This document shows, one piece after another, positions 51,819-60,320 of a DNA stretch of 64,000 bases (within the stretch, counting starts at the first letter, position 1; the number at the start of each line of letters is the position of its first letter). Origin of the DNA: AC-32 sp963766375 (GTDB lineage: Bacteria > Actinomycetota > Thermoleophilia > Gaiellales > Gaiellaceae); NCBI GenBank assembly GCA_963766375.1, contig CAVXZG010000009.1, forward strand, positions 21,504-85,503. Reading direction: 5' to 3'. Both the position numbers and the translations under genes were made by a program. Under the pieces are notes generated by a model that saw nothing but the letters and a program-made list of their open reading frames with translations, did no database searches and was not told the origin of the DNA.

Positions 51819-53714
51819 CTAGCTCAGCGTCTGTTCCGAAACCGTGTCTTCTCGTACACGGGTCTCGCCGACCAGCTGAGGCGCGCGCATCATCGTCGCC
51901 AGGCGGGAGACGACCTCGAGCGTCTCGCCCTCGCGAACCAGCCGCTCGAGCTCGGCGAGCTCGTCCTGGAGCCAGACGGCGTCCACGGTCGGACCGCTGA
52001 CGCGCATGATCTTCGGGTGCGAGGTGGAGACGGCGGTCTCGCCAGCTCCCCAGAGCTCCTCGTGCAGCTTCTCGCCGGGCCGCGTGCCCACGATCTCCAC
52101 CGCGATGTCCCGGTCGGGCTCCTTGCCCGAGAGCCGGACCATCTGCTTGGCGAGGTCGAGAATCCGCACCGGGTCGCCCATGTCGAGCACGAAGACGTCG
52201 CCGCGACCGCCGATCCCGCCGGCCTGGATCACGAGCGACGCGGCTTCCGGGATCGTCATGAAGTAGCGCGTCATCTCCGGGTGCGTGACGGTGACGGGTC
52301 CGCCGTTCGCGATCTGGCGGCGGAAGATCGGGATCACGCTGCCCGAGGAGCCAAGGACGTTCCCGAAGCGAACCGCGACGAAGCGCGTGGCGATGTCCTC
52401 GCGCGCGCCGAAGGCCTCGACGATCCACTCGCAGAGCGCCTTCGACTGGCCCATCACGGTCTTCGGGTTGACGGCCTTGTCGGTCGAGACGAGCAGGAAG
52501 CGCTCCGCGCCGAACTCGACCGCGATCTCGGCGAGGATCCTCGTCCCGAGCGCGTTGTTGCGGACGGACTCGAGCGGGTTGGCCTCCATCAGCGGCACGT
52601 GCTTGTAGGCGGCCGCGTGGAAGACGATGCTCGGCCGGTAGCGGTCGAAGACCTGCCGCATCTTCGTCCGGCTCTTCACGTCCGCGAGCACCGGGATGCT
52701 CGGCGCGAAGCCGCGCTCGTCCACGAGCTCGCGCTCGATCTCGAACAGGGCCGTCTCGCCCTGGTCGACGAGGATCAGCCGCTGGGGCCCGAGGCGGGCG
52801 ATCTGGCGGCAGAGCTCGGAGCCGATCGAGCCGCCGGCGCCGGTGACGAGCACCGTCTCGTTCTCGAGATACGAAGCGCTCGCCTCGAGATCGACGTCGA
52901 CCGGCTCGCGGCCGAGCACGTCCTCGACCTGCACCGGCCGGATCTGCGTCGCGAGGTCGGTCTCGCCGGAGATCAGCTCGTAGAGGCCGGGCAGCGTCTT
53001 CACCGGCACGTTGTTCTCGCGCGTGACCGTGACGATCCGCTGGCGCGCCTCGCCGGAGGCGGACGGGATCGCGATCAGCACCTCGTCGGGCCGGTTGTCG
53101 CGCAGGATGTGCGCCAGCTCCTCGGTCGTGCCGAGGACGCGGACGCCGTGGATGCGCAGGTTCTTCTTGCGTGGGTCGTCGTCGATCAGCCCGATCGGCG
53201 TGTAGCCGAGCTGGCGGTTGCGCTGCATCTCCCGGATCGTGAGCTGGCCCGCATCGCCGGCGCCGACCACCAGCACCTCCTTGCCGCGCGCGACGAGACG
53301 ACCGGTGCCCGGGCGCTCGATCACGCTGCGGGCGAACAGGCGCGTGCCGGCGATCAGCCCGAGCAGGAGCAGCCAGTCCATCACCGCGACCGAGCGCGGC
53401 AGCCGCACCTGCGCGACGGGCGAGAAGAAGTAGACGGTCAGGCTGGCGACGAGGGAGGCGGCGGTCACGCCACGCACGGCCGACCACATGTCGCGGATGG
53501 ACACGTAGCGCCACCAGCGGTCGTAGAAGCGGAAGAGGACGAAGACGACGAGCTTGATCGCGACCACGATCAGGATCGTCTGGCGGAAGAGCGTGTCGTA
53601 GTAGCGCGGCACGCCCTGGTCGAAGCGCAGCGTGAAGGCCAGGTACCACGCGAGGGCGATCAGCCCCGCATCGGCGACGAGCTGCCAGATCCGGTGCCGG
53701 TTCACGGGTATCAC
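51819..53714 (-). CDS. Nucleotide-sugar 4,6-dehydratase, membrane form (CapD/FlaA1/PglF-like)
   Basis: A 631-residue protein. Four N-terminal helices (about 1-130), a CoA-binding-like Rossmann section (EVLVVGAGDAGQLTIREM) and a C-terminal SDR domain: ETVLVTGAGGSIGSELCRQIA, HAAAYKHVPLMEANP, LLVSTDKAVNPKTVMGQSK (catalytic T-D-K and M-x-x-x-K as in PglF) and FGNVLGSSGSVIP. It converts UDP-GlcNAc to the 4-keto-6-deoxy sugar, the substrate for the aminotransferase directly upstream. GTG 53714 overlaps the DegT stop (GTGA). Together they would make UDP-4-amino-4,6-dideoxy-GlcNAc (bacillosamine precursor). Confidence 0.92.
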   Translation of the reverse strand: MIPVNRHRIWQLVADAGLIALAWYLAFTLRFDQGVPRYYDTLFRQTILIVVAIKLVVFVLFRFYDRWWRYVSIRDMWSAVRGVTAASLVASLTVYFFSPVAQVRLPRSVAVMDWLLLLGLIAGTRLFARSVIERPGTGRLVARGKEVLVVGAGDAGQLTIREMQRNRQLGYTPIGLIDDDPRKKNLRIHGVRVLGTTEELAHILRDNRPDEVLIAIPSASGEARQRIVTVTRENNVPVKTLPGLYELISGETDLATQIRPVQVEDVLGREPVDVDLEASASYLENETVLVTGAGGSIGSELCRQIARLGPQRLILVDQGETALFEIERELVDERGFAPSIPVLADVKSRTKMRQVFDRYRPSIVFHAAAYKHVPLMEANPLESVRNNALGTRILAEIAVEFGAERFLLVSTDKAVNPKTVMGQSKALCEWIVEAFGAREDIATRFVAVRFGNVLGSSGSVIPIFRRQIANGGPVTVTHPEMTRYFMTIPEAASLVIQAGGIGGRGDVFVLDMGDPVRILDLAKQMVRLSGKEPDRDIAVEIVGTRPGEKLHEELWGAGETAVSTSHPKIMRVSGPTVDAVWLQDELAELERLVREGETLEVVSRLATMMRAPQLVGETRVREDTVSEQTLS

Positions 53715-54793
53715 GCGCGTACCGCCGCGGCCTCGCGGATCACGGCCACGACCTTCTCCTGCACCTCGGCCGGGATCCCCGCCCACATCGGCAGCGCGAG
53801 GTTCTCGGCGGCGGCCTTCTCGGTCTCCGGCAACGAGCCCTCCTTCTGGCCGAGGTAGCGCAGAGCGGGCTGGAGATGCAGTGGCGTGACGTAGTACGAG
53901 GCGTGGCCGATCTCGGCGGCTGCGAGCGCCTCGGCGAGGCGGTCGCGCTCGGGCGAGCGGACGACGTACATGTGGTAGACGTGCCCCGGCTCGTCCGCGG
54001 GCAGCTCGCAGAGCTCGCCCAGCCCGAGCTCCTCGTAGCGCGCCGCCGCCTCGCGGCGTGCGCCGTTCCAGCCGTCCAGCTCGCCGAGGAAGAGCCTCAG
54101 CACCGCCGCCTGGAGCTCGTCGAGGCGCGAGTTGTAGCCAACCGCCTCGAACTCCTTCTTCTGGCGCGAGCCGTGGAAGCGTAGGAGCGCGATCCGGTCC
54201 GCGAGCTCCTCGTCGGTCGCGGCGACGAGCCCGCCGTCGCCGAGCGCGAACAGGTTCTTGGTCGGGAAGAAGCTGAAGGTCGACAGCACACCTGTGGTGG
54301 CGACCCCTTCGGCCCCGAAGGCCTGCGCTGCGTCCTCGATGATCGGGACGTCGAGCTTGGCCAGCTCGCCGAGGGGCATCACGCGCCCGAACAGGTGCAC
54401 CGGCATCAACGCTCGCGTTCGCTCCGTCACCTTCGCGGCCACGTCCTCGGGATCGAGGTTGAGCGTGGCCGGGTCGATGTCGGCGAAGACCGGCGTCGCT
54501 CCGCGGCGCGCGATCGACTCTGCGGTCGCGTAGAAGGTGAAGGCGGGGCAGATGACCTCGTCGCCGGGACCGACCCCGAGCGCGTCCAGCGCGAGCACGA
54601 GCGCATCGGTGCCGTTGGCGACGCCGACGGTTCGCGGGACGCCGAGGTAGGACGCGGCCTCGCGCTCGAACGCCTGGACGTTGGGCCCGAGGATGAACAC
54701 GCCGGAGTCGAGCACCTCTGCGATCCGCTCCTGGATCTGCGGAATCAGGCGCTCGTACTGGGCTTTTACGTCTACAAGCGGGGTCTTAGCCAC
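53711..54793 (-). CDS. DegT/DnrJ/EryC1/StrS-family sugar aminotransferase
   Basis: A 360-residue PLP aminotransferase: PLVDVKAQYERLIPQI at the N terminus, GVANGTDALVLALDALGVGPGDEVI, IIEDAAQAFGA (PLP-binding Asp), FSFFPTKNLFALGDGG with the PLP lysine, and GYNSRLDELQAAVL. It aminates the keto sugar made by the CapD-like neighbour. The two genes overlap by 4 nt. ATG 54793 lies 8 nt inside the end of the DedA gene. A matching acetyltransferase of the PglD type is not visible, although the FemAB/GNAT protein at 7.7-8.6 kb is in the same window. Confidence 0.93.
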   Translation of the reverse strand: MAKTPLVDVKAQYERLIPQIQERIAEVLDSGVFILGPNVQAFEREAASYLGVPRTVGVANGTDALVLALDALGVGPGDEVICPAFTFYATAESIARRGATPVFADIDPATLNLDPEDVAAKVTERTRALMPVHLFGRVMPLGELAKLDVPIIEDAAQAFGAEGVATTGVLSTFSFFPTKNLFALGDGGLVAATDEELADRIALLRFHGSRQKKEFEAVGYNSRLDELQAAVLRLFLGELDGWNGARREAAARYEELGLGELCELPADEPGHVYHMYVVRSPERDRLAEALAAAEIGHASYYVTPLHLQPALRYLGQKEGSLPETEKAAAENLALPMWAGIPAEVQEKVVAVIREAAAVRA

Positions 54794-55436
54794 GGGGTTT
54801 GAGTCTAGATGAGGTTCGGCGCAGTACCAGGTACAGCATCAGCAGCACGGCTCCTGCCACGAGGGCGATGTCGAAGGCGTGGTGAAAACGGTCGTAATTG
54901 CTCCCGAAGGCCCAACCGATGCCCGCGAAGCCGAAGCACCAGACGACCGAGCCCGGGATCGTGAGCAGCGTGTACTTGCCGAACGGCATCCGGAAGATCC
55001 CCGCCGGAATCGAGATGAACGAGCGAACGACGGGAACGACGCGGCCGATCAGCACTGCCGAATCGTCGTGCTTGTCGAACCAGCGCTCGGCCCGCCCGAG
55101 CCGCTCGGGGCCGAGGTGCAGCAACCGACCGTGGCGCTCGGCCAGCGGCAGGCCTCCGTAGCGGCCGATCGCCCAGCCGCCGATCGAACCGAGGATGTAG
55201 CCGATCGAGCCGGCCAGGGCCATCGTCATGAACGCCCAGAACGGGCTGTCGATGCGCGAACCAAACAGGACGACGTGCTGGCCGGCAAAGGCGCCCGAGG
55301 CGAGCGCGCCTGCGTAGACCATCACCAGCTCGCTCGCCGCGGGAAACACTGCGTCCACGGCCATCAGCACGAAGACCGCGTAGACCCCGTGATCGCCGAC
55401 GAAGGAGGTGATGGAGCCCGTGAGGGAAGCGAGCAC
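54786..55436 (-). CDS. DedA family membrane protein
   Basis: A 216-residue DedA/SNARE-associated protein. Characteristic are the first re-entrant region (YAVFVLMAVDAVFPAASELVMVYAGALA), GSIGYILGSIGGWAIGRYGG, GRVVPVVRSFISIPAGIFRMPFGKY (the F-x-R-x-x-P-x-x-R-G-like site as V-R-S-F-I) and a C-terminal hydrophobic helix. DedA proteins recycle or flip polyprenyl phosphates and phospholipids, which suits a carrier-lipid-consuming glycan locus. The DegT start overlaps its stop by 8 nt. Confidence 0.9.
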   Translation of the reverse strand: MLASLTGSITSFVGDHGVYAVFVLMAVDAVFPAASELVMVYAGALASGAFAGQHVVLFGSRIDSPFWAFMTMALAGSIGYILGSIGGWAIGRYGGLPLAERHGRLLHLGPERLGRAERWFDKHDDSAVLIGRVVPVVRSFISIPAGIFRMPFGKYTLLTIPGSVVWCFGFAGIGWAFGSNYDRFHHAFDIALVAGAVLLMLYLVLRRTSSRLKPRG

Positions 55437-55459
55437 CGCGGAAGTCTAGGCCTGGCGCC

Positions 55460-57199
55460 TCAGCGCCGGACGCTGAACGGCTGCGCGAGATCCACTGGCC
55501 CGTACGCGTTCTGCGCGAACACCCGGAAGACATACCTCCCGCGGTAAACCAGCCTCCCGTTGGCGAACCGTCCGTTCCAGGCGATCGAGCGGGTGCCGGG
55601 GTCGAGCGACTTTGCGGGTAGACGGCGGACGAGCAAGCCGCTCGTCGTCCAGATCGACGGGGTCACGCGGGCCTTGTAAGCGACCTTGAACCGCGCGACG
55701 ACGGCGGTGCGAGTGCGGGAGCGCAGCTTGACCGCCGTGGGCGCGACACGCATGAAGCCGAGGGTGTCGTTCAGCCAGAACGAGCGCTCGACTGAGGACT
55801 TCTGCCCGAGGTCGTCGGTTGCGGTTACGACCCAGCGCCAGCGGCCGAGCGGCTGGGCCTGACGGCGGCTCGCCGGGCTCGGCCAGGAGACCTTGTAGAT
55901 GCCCGGCTCGCGCTCGTCGGTCTGCGACAGCGCGGTCGCGCCTCCAGGGCCGACGAGGGTCATCGTCACCGTCGCGGGACGCACCACCTTGAACGACAGC
56001 AGTTGCTTCTCCGCGATCCCGTCGCCGTTCGGCGAGACCACCGAGAGCGCCGGCGGCGGGGCGTAGACGCCGGTGTAGAGGATGCCGAGGCTCTCGGCGA
56101 CAGAACGCTCACCGCCCGGATCGGAGGGGCGGTTCAGGAGCTGGCCGTCGAAGGCCATCGTCGTCGAGCCGCCCGCGTCCAGCGCCGAGCCGGTGTAGAC
56201 GCCGAGCCGAACCATCGCCTGGGCCAGCTCCCAGTTCGTCAGGCCGACGCTGTAGCCGCGCCGCCTGCCGTCCACGGCGACCAGCACGATCTTGCCGTCG
56301 CGGCGCTGCCCAACGGCGGTGCGCGGGTTGCGCGGGCCGAGCTGGGTGGGCAGGAAGTCCTCGCCGGCCGTGTAGACACCCTTCCCGTTCCTGACGATCA
56401 CCGGCCCGCCTCCGAGCGCGTCCGTGACGCCGCTCGCGATCCAGTCGGGCGAGAGGATCAAGCGCGTCACGACGCGGGCCGGGGGCGGCGCCTCGCTCGC
56501 GAGCTTCGCGGCCTGCGAGCCGTGGGCGACGAGCACCGCTCCGTCACGCGGGATCGGCGTGCCGCCGCCCGTGGTCTGGACCGTGACGGTGCCGCTCAGG
56601 TCCTGGCCGGGAACGGCGGCGGGAAACGGCTGGATCACGGCCTCCACCGCTCCCGCGAGCTTCGGCGTCGCAGCGCCCCAGGCCGGCGTGAAGAGCGCCG
56701 TCCCGTCGCCGCGCGGAGGCTGGTTCAGACCCGTCAGCGGCCGGCGCTGCCCGAGCCCCTGCCAGTAGCCGAAGAACGAGACCCGGCCGACGGAGAGGGT
56801 GCCGTCGGCGGTGATGCCGACGCTGGAGCGGAAGCGGTACGGCGGGCTCTGGAGGACGCCCCCTTGCATCAGCATCCCGCTCGGGTGGCCGTCGTTGAAG
56901 TTGAAGAGGTCGCCGTTGACGCCTGCGACCGTGGCCGTGCCGGAGATGTCCTTCTGCATCGAGGTCACGCGCTCGGTGCCGGTGATCGCCCCGTTCGAGA
57001 GGATCGGCTTCAGCGCGTAGAGGCCGCCGGGACGGGGCGCGGTGATCACGTGCAGGACGACCGGCCCGTGCGCCGTGAACTGGACCTGACGCGAATAGCT
57101 CACGTTAGGCATCAGCACCTGCGTGACCGCAAGCGCCGGCGCCGCGAAGGCGACAGCGATCCCAGCCAGCAAGGCTCCGATAAGGACTCGGCGGAGCAC
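55460..57199 (-). CDS. Secreted phosphodiester glycosidase with Ig-like tail
   Basis: A protein of about 579 residues: signal peptide RRVLIGALLAGIAVAFAAPALA, then a phosphodiester-glycosidase (NAGPA-like) domain over residues ~30-360 with GVNGDLFNFNDGHPSGMLMQGG, NPRTAVGQRRDGKIVLVAVDG, WELAQAMVRLG and SALDAGGSTTMAFDGQLLNRP, and a C-terminal FlgD-like Ig region with LSVVSPNGDGIAEKQLLSF and SIAWNGRFANGRLVYRGRYV. The D-G-G-G/A-S-T motif is characteristic of this family, which cleaves glycosyl phosphodiesters in exopolysaccharides. GTG 57199 is chosen since longer frames cross the divergent promoter of the radical SAM gene. Confidence 0.83.
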   Translation of the reverse strand: MLRRVLIGALLAGIAVAFAAPALAVTQVLMPNVSYSRQVQFTAHGPVVLHVITAPRPGGLYALKPILSNGAITGTERVTSMQKDISGTATVAGVNGDLFNFNDGHPSGMLMQGGVLQSPPYRFRSSVGITADGTLSVGRVSFFGYWQGLGQRRPLTGLNQPPRGDGTALFTPAWGAATPKLAGAVEAVIQPFPAAVPGQDLSGTVTVQTTGGGTPIPRDGAVLVAHGSQAAKLASEAPPPARVVTRLILSPDWIASGVTDALGGGPVIVRNGKGVYTAGEDFLPTQLGPRNPRTAVGQRRDGKIVLVAVDGRRRGYSVGLTNWELAQAMVRLGVYTGSALDAGGSTTMAFDGQLLNRPSDPGGERSVAESLGILYTGVYAPPPALSVVSPNGDGIAEKQLLSFKVVRPATVTMTLVGPGGATALSQTDEREPGIYKVSWPSPASRRQAQPLGRWRWVVTATDDLGQKSSVERSFWLNDTLGFMRVAPTAVKLRSRTRTAVVARFKVAYKARVTPSIWTTSGLLVRRLPAKSLDPGTRSIAWNGRFANGRLVYRGRYVFRVFAQNAYGPVDLAQPFSVRR

Positions 57200-57292
57200 G
57201 ACCCCGGTCCACGCTACCGAAAGGCTCGAACGGACGTCCAACGATTTGCGGTGAACTTTTCGTAAAGACCCCCGCGAACGCGCGTGTCGAGA

Positions 57293-57298
57293 TAGGTT
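57293..57298 (+). promoter_or_regulatory. -10 box upstream of the radical SAM operon
   Basis: TAGGTT, 7 nt before GTG 57306. No convincing -35 at 17 bp. Leaderless type, and the only candidate promoter in the 106-nt divergent gap. Confidence 0.5.
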
Positions 57299-57305
57299 CC
57301 ACGGC

Positions 57306-58613
57306 GTGAGCGCAGCCGTCGCCACTCGCAGCGCCCTCCTGGAAGAGCTGGTCGCCCGCTATCCGCAGATCCCGCCGGAGGCGGTGCTCAAGGAGGACCT
57401 GCTCCGCACCGGGATGGGGTTCGACGAGGCGGCGCTCACGGACAACCTCGACGGCGGCGTCAAGCCGAAGTCGTACTTCATCTTCTCCTTCGACCAGAAG
57501 CCGCTCGCCGAGCTCGGAGCCGCGGCCACGCACCGGCCGCCTGAGGAGATCGCCCTCACGGGCGGCCCGTACGAACTGCGCCGGACGATCGTCTCCGTGC
57601 GCGTCAACCCCGACTCGCCCTACCGCGTCGGCCGCGCCGACGGAGGCGAGCTACAGCTCTCCGTGGAGGGCCGCGAGCTCGCTGACGTGCACCTGCCGCC
57701 GATGCCCGAGTACTACCGCCACACGCTCGCCAACGGAAAGACGGTGATGGAGACGGCCCCGACGATCCAGTGGGGCTACCTGATCTACCTGACCGTGCTG
57801 CGCCTCTGCCAGTACTTCGGCGCGAAAGAGGAGTGCGGCTTCTGCGACATCAACCACAACTGGCGCCAGCACAAGAAGGCGGGCCGTCCCTACACGGGCG
57901 TGAAGCCGGTCGAGGACGTGCTCGAAGCGCTGGAGCTGATCGACCGCCACGACGAGGGCGCCAGCCACGCGTACACGCTCACCGGCGGCTCGGTCACGAG
58001 CACCGTCGACGGGCTCGCCGAAGCCGACTTCTACGGCCGCTACGCGCAGGCGATCGAGGAGCGCTTCCCGGGCCGCTGGATCGGCAAGGTCGTCGCGCAG
58101 GCATTGCCGAAGGCCGACGCGCAGCGGTTCAAGGACTACGGCATCTCGATCTACCACCCGAACTACGAGGTCTGGGACAAGCGGCTCTTCTCGCTCATCT
58201 CGCCGGGGAAAGAGCGCTACGTCGGCCGCGAGGAGTGGCACCGGCGGATCCTCGACGCAGCCGAGGTCTTCGACTCGCGCCACGTGATCCCGAACTTCGT
58301 CGCGGGCGTCGAGATGGCACGACCGTTCGGCTTCGCAACGATCGACGAGGCGATCGCGAGCACGACCGAGGGCCTCGACTACTTCATGAGCCACGGGATC
58401 ACGCCGCGCTTCACGACCTGGTGCCCGGAGCCGACGACGCCGCTGGGCCGCGACAACCCGGAGGGTGCTCCCCTCGAGTACCACGTCCGCCTGCTCGAGG
58501 CCTACCGCGATGCGATCGAGCGGCACGGGCTTCAGCCGCCGCCTGGCTACGGCGAGCCCGGTGCCGGCAAGGCGGTCTTCTCGGTGAGCTCGTTCATGGA
58601 CGTGCTCGCGTGA
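57306..58613 (+). CDS. Radical SAM-like protein with unusual CX8CX2C motif
   Basis: A 435-residue protein. After an N-terminal domain of ~150 residues it has Cys168, Cys177 and Cys180 in LCQYFGAKEECGFCDINHN, that is C-x8-C-x2-C rather than the usual C-x3-C-x2-C. A TIM-barrel-like continuation follows: YTLTGGSVTSTVDG (the GGE-like turn as GGS), VVAQALPKADAQRFKDYGISI, and VIPNFVAGVEMARPFGF with RFTTWCPEPTTPLG. It overlaps the next gene, an MqnC-like radical SAM enzyme, by 4 nt, so the two act together. Similar radical SAM proteins exist next to MqnC-type enzymes, but I cannot name the family with certainty. Confidence 0.75.
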   Translation: MSAAVATRSALLEELVARYPQIPPEAVLKEDLLRTGMGFDEAALTDNLDGGVKPKSYFIFSFDQKPLAELGAAATHRPPEEIALTGGPYELRRTIVSVRVNPDSPYRVGRADGGELQLSVEGRELADVHLPPMPEYYRHTLANGKTVMETAPTIQWGYLIYLTVLRLCQYFGAKEECGFCDINHNWRQHKKAGRPYTGVKPVEDVLEALELIDRHDEGASHAYTLTGGSVTSTVDGLAEADFYGRYAQAIEERFPGRWIGKVVAQALPKADAQRFKDYGISIYHPNYEVWDKRLFSLISPGKERYVGREEWHRRILDAAEVFDSRHVIPNFVAGVEMARPFGFATIDEAIASTTEGLDYFMSHGITPRFTTWCPEPTTPLGRDNPEGAPLEYHVRLLEAYRDAIERHGLQPPPGYGEPGAGKAVFSVSSFMDVLA

Positions 58614-59641
58614 ACCGCATCTCGGTCGACGAGGCGCGGACGCTCTGGGAGGAGGCTTCCGACGAGGAGCTGAAGCGGCTGGCGCAAGAAGTGCGTGGCC
58701 GCTACCACGAGCCCAATCGCGCGACCTACATGGTGATGCGGATCATCAACTACACGAACGTCTGCGTCGCGCAGTGCGACTACTGCGCCTTCTACGTGCT
58801 GCCCAACCAGGAGGGCGGCTACGTGCTCTCGCGCGAGGACGTGTTCGCCAAGATCGACGAGCTCGTCGAGACCGGCGGCGACCTGGTCGCCTTCAACGGC
58901 GGCTTCAACCCGCGGCTGCCGCTCGACTTCTACTGCGACCTGTTCGCGGCGGTGCGCGCCCGCTACGGCGACCGCGTCGAGTTCTACGCGCTGACGATCG
59001 CGGAGTTCGTCTTCCTCGCCGACCGCGCGAAGCTGAGCTACGCCGACGCGGCGGCCCGGCTACGCGAGGCCGGCGTGCACTGGATCACCGGCGGCGGCAG
59101 CGAGATCCTCACCGAGGACTTCCGCGCACGGCACGCCAAGTGGAAGTACACCGTCGCCGACTACTTCGAGGCCCAGCGCGCGATCGTGGAGGCCGGCCTG
59201 CAGACGACGGCGACGATGGTGATCGGCTTCGACGAGACCCTCGACGAGCGGCTCGAGCACCTGCAGCGCACGCGCGACTTCCAGGACGAGGGCGGCGGCC
59301 TGTTCTCGTTCCTCTGCTGGACGTACAAGCCGTACGGCACGGCGTTCGGCGGGCGCGAGATCTCGCCGCAGGAGTACTGGCGGCACATCGCGCTCAGCCG
59401 GATCTTCCTCGACAACGTCAAGCACATCCGCACCTCGGTGCTGACGCAGAACGAGGAGGCGTTCCGCGCGCTCGACTACGGCGCCGACGACTTCGACCTC
59501 CCGATCGAGGACGAGGTCACACAGAAGGCGGGCGCGACGATCGACCTCGACCTCGAGGCGCTGCTCGCGGTCCCGCGCCGGCTCGGCTACGAGGTCGAGT
59601 ACCGCCGCGCCGAGCGCCCGGCCGCACTGACAGCGCCGTGA
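58610..59641 (+). CDS. MqnC-like radical SAM enzyme (dehypoxanthine futalosine cyclase family)
   Basis: A 343-residue radical SAM enzyme. The cluster motif is NYTNVCVAQCDYCAFYVLP (Cys52, Cys56, Cys59; C-x3-C-x2-C), followed by GGDLVAFNGGFNPRLPLDFY and HWITGGGSEILTEDFRARHAK, TTATMVIGFDETLDERLEHL, and WTYKPYGTAFGG. The G-G-G-S/A-E-I-L motif and the C-A-F-Y context are those of MqnC, the cyclase of the futalosine route to menaquinone; the related CofH/MqnE types differ here. No other mqn gene is seen in the window, so a different cyclisation in an accessory pathway remains possible. GTG 58610 overlaps the upstream stop (GTGA). Confidence 0.85.
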   Translation: MNRISVDEARTLWEEASDEELKRLAQEVRGRYHEPNRATYMVMRIINYTNVCVAQCDYCAFYVLPNQEGGYVLSREDVFAKIDELVETGGDLVAFNGGFNPRLPLDFYCDLFAAVRARYGDRVEFYALTIAEFVFLADRAKLSYADAAARLREAGVHWITGGGSEILTEDFRARHAKWKYTVADYFEAQRAIVEAGLQTTATMVIGFDETLDERLEHLQRTRDFQDEGGGLFSFLCWTYKPYGTAFGGREISPQEYWRHIALSRIFLDNVKHIRTSVLTQNEEAFRALDYGADDFDLPIEDEVTQKAGATIDLDLEALLAVPRRLGYEVEYRRAERPAALTAP

Positions 59642-59647
59642 CCTACC

Positions 59648-59785
59648 TCAGGTCAGGTCCGGCTCGCTGGTCTCCTCGCACTCCAGGCAGATCCAGTCGC
59701 CGGCGATGTCCTCCCGCGCGCTGAGGGAGGCCGGAACCATGGTCACGCCACAGGTGGCGCAGATCGGCGGGCGCTCGTCATCCAT
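59648..59785 (-). CDS. Small two-CxxC zinc-ribbon-like protein
   Basis: A 45-residue gene with ATG 59785 and TGA 59648. It contains two CxxC knuckles: PPICATCGVTMVPAS and DWICLECEETSEP, spaced about 23 residues, consistent with a zinc ribbon. Its start overlaps the isochorismatase-family stop by 8 nt (ATGGATGA), so it is likely translated with it. No partner or function can be named. Confidence 0.7.
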   Translation of the reverse strand: MDDERPPICATCGVTMVPASLSAREDIAGDWICLECEETSEPDLT

Positions 59786-60320
59786 GCCGAAGGCGCTCGA
59801 TCGCGTCAGCTGTGGTCATGACCTGGGCGAACTCGCCGTCAAGGCTGGCGAGGGCCGTGGCATGGATCGTCTCGGCGTCGAAGCCGGCGCGGGCATGTGT
59901 GGCGGTGGCGTCGGCGACGAACCACGTCTCGAAGCCGAGGTCGCTGGCCGATCGGGCGGTCGTCGAGCAGCAGTGATCGGTCGTGAGCCCGGCGACCACG
60001 ACCTTCTCCGCCCCGTCGGCGCGTAGGCGCTCCTCGAGGCCGGTGTTGACGAAGGCGCTGTTCGTTCGCTTGTCGACGACCGGCTCACCCGGGAGCGGTT
60101 CCGCCTCGGGCTTGAACTCGAACCCCGGCGTGCCGCGGTGGAAGCGCCCTTTCGGCGAATCGCTCTCGTGACGCACGTGGACGAGAGGCGCACCCGTTTC
60201 GCGCCAAGCGGCTAGCAGCTCGCTGATGCGCTTTTCGGCATCCGGATTGTTGCGCTCCGCCCAGCCGGGCTCGTCGAAGGCGCGCTGAACGTCGATCACG
60301 AGCAGGGCCGGAAGCGGCAC
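59778..60320 (-). CDS. Isochorismatase-family cysteine hydrolase
   Basis: A 180-residue hydrolase of the isochorismatase/nicotinamidase fold. Catalytic triad candidates: Asp10 in LLVIDVQRAF, Lys in VDKRTNSAF and Cys in LTTDHCCSTTARSA. The H-V-R-H metal region is as in VHVRHESDS. Members hydrolyse isochorismate, nicotinamide or other amides and N-carbamoyl compounds; substrate is not fixed. It overlaps the zinc-ribbon gene and sits just downstream of a dienelactone-hydrolase-like gene, whose stop TGA it abuts. Confidence 0.9.
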   Translation of the reverse strand: MPLPALLVIDVQRAFDEPGWAERNNPDAEKRISELLAAWRETGAPLVHVRHESDSPKGRFHRGTPGFEFKPEAEPLPGEPVVDKRTNSAFVNTGLEERLRADGAEKVVVAGLTTDHCCSTTARSASDLGFETWFVADATATHARAGFDAETIHATALASLDGEFAQVMTTADAIERLRHG

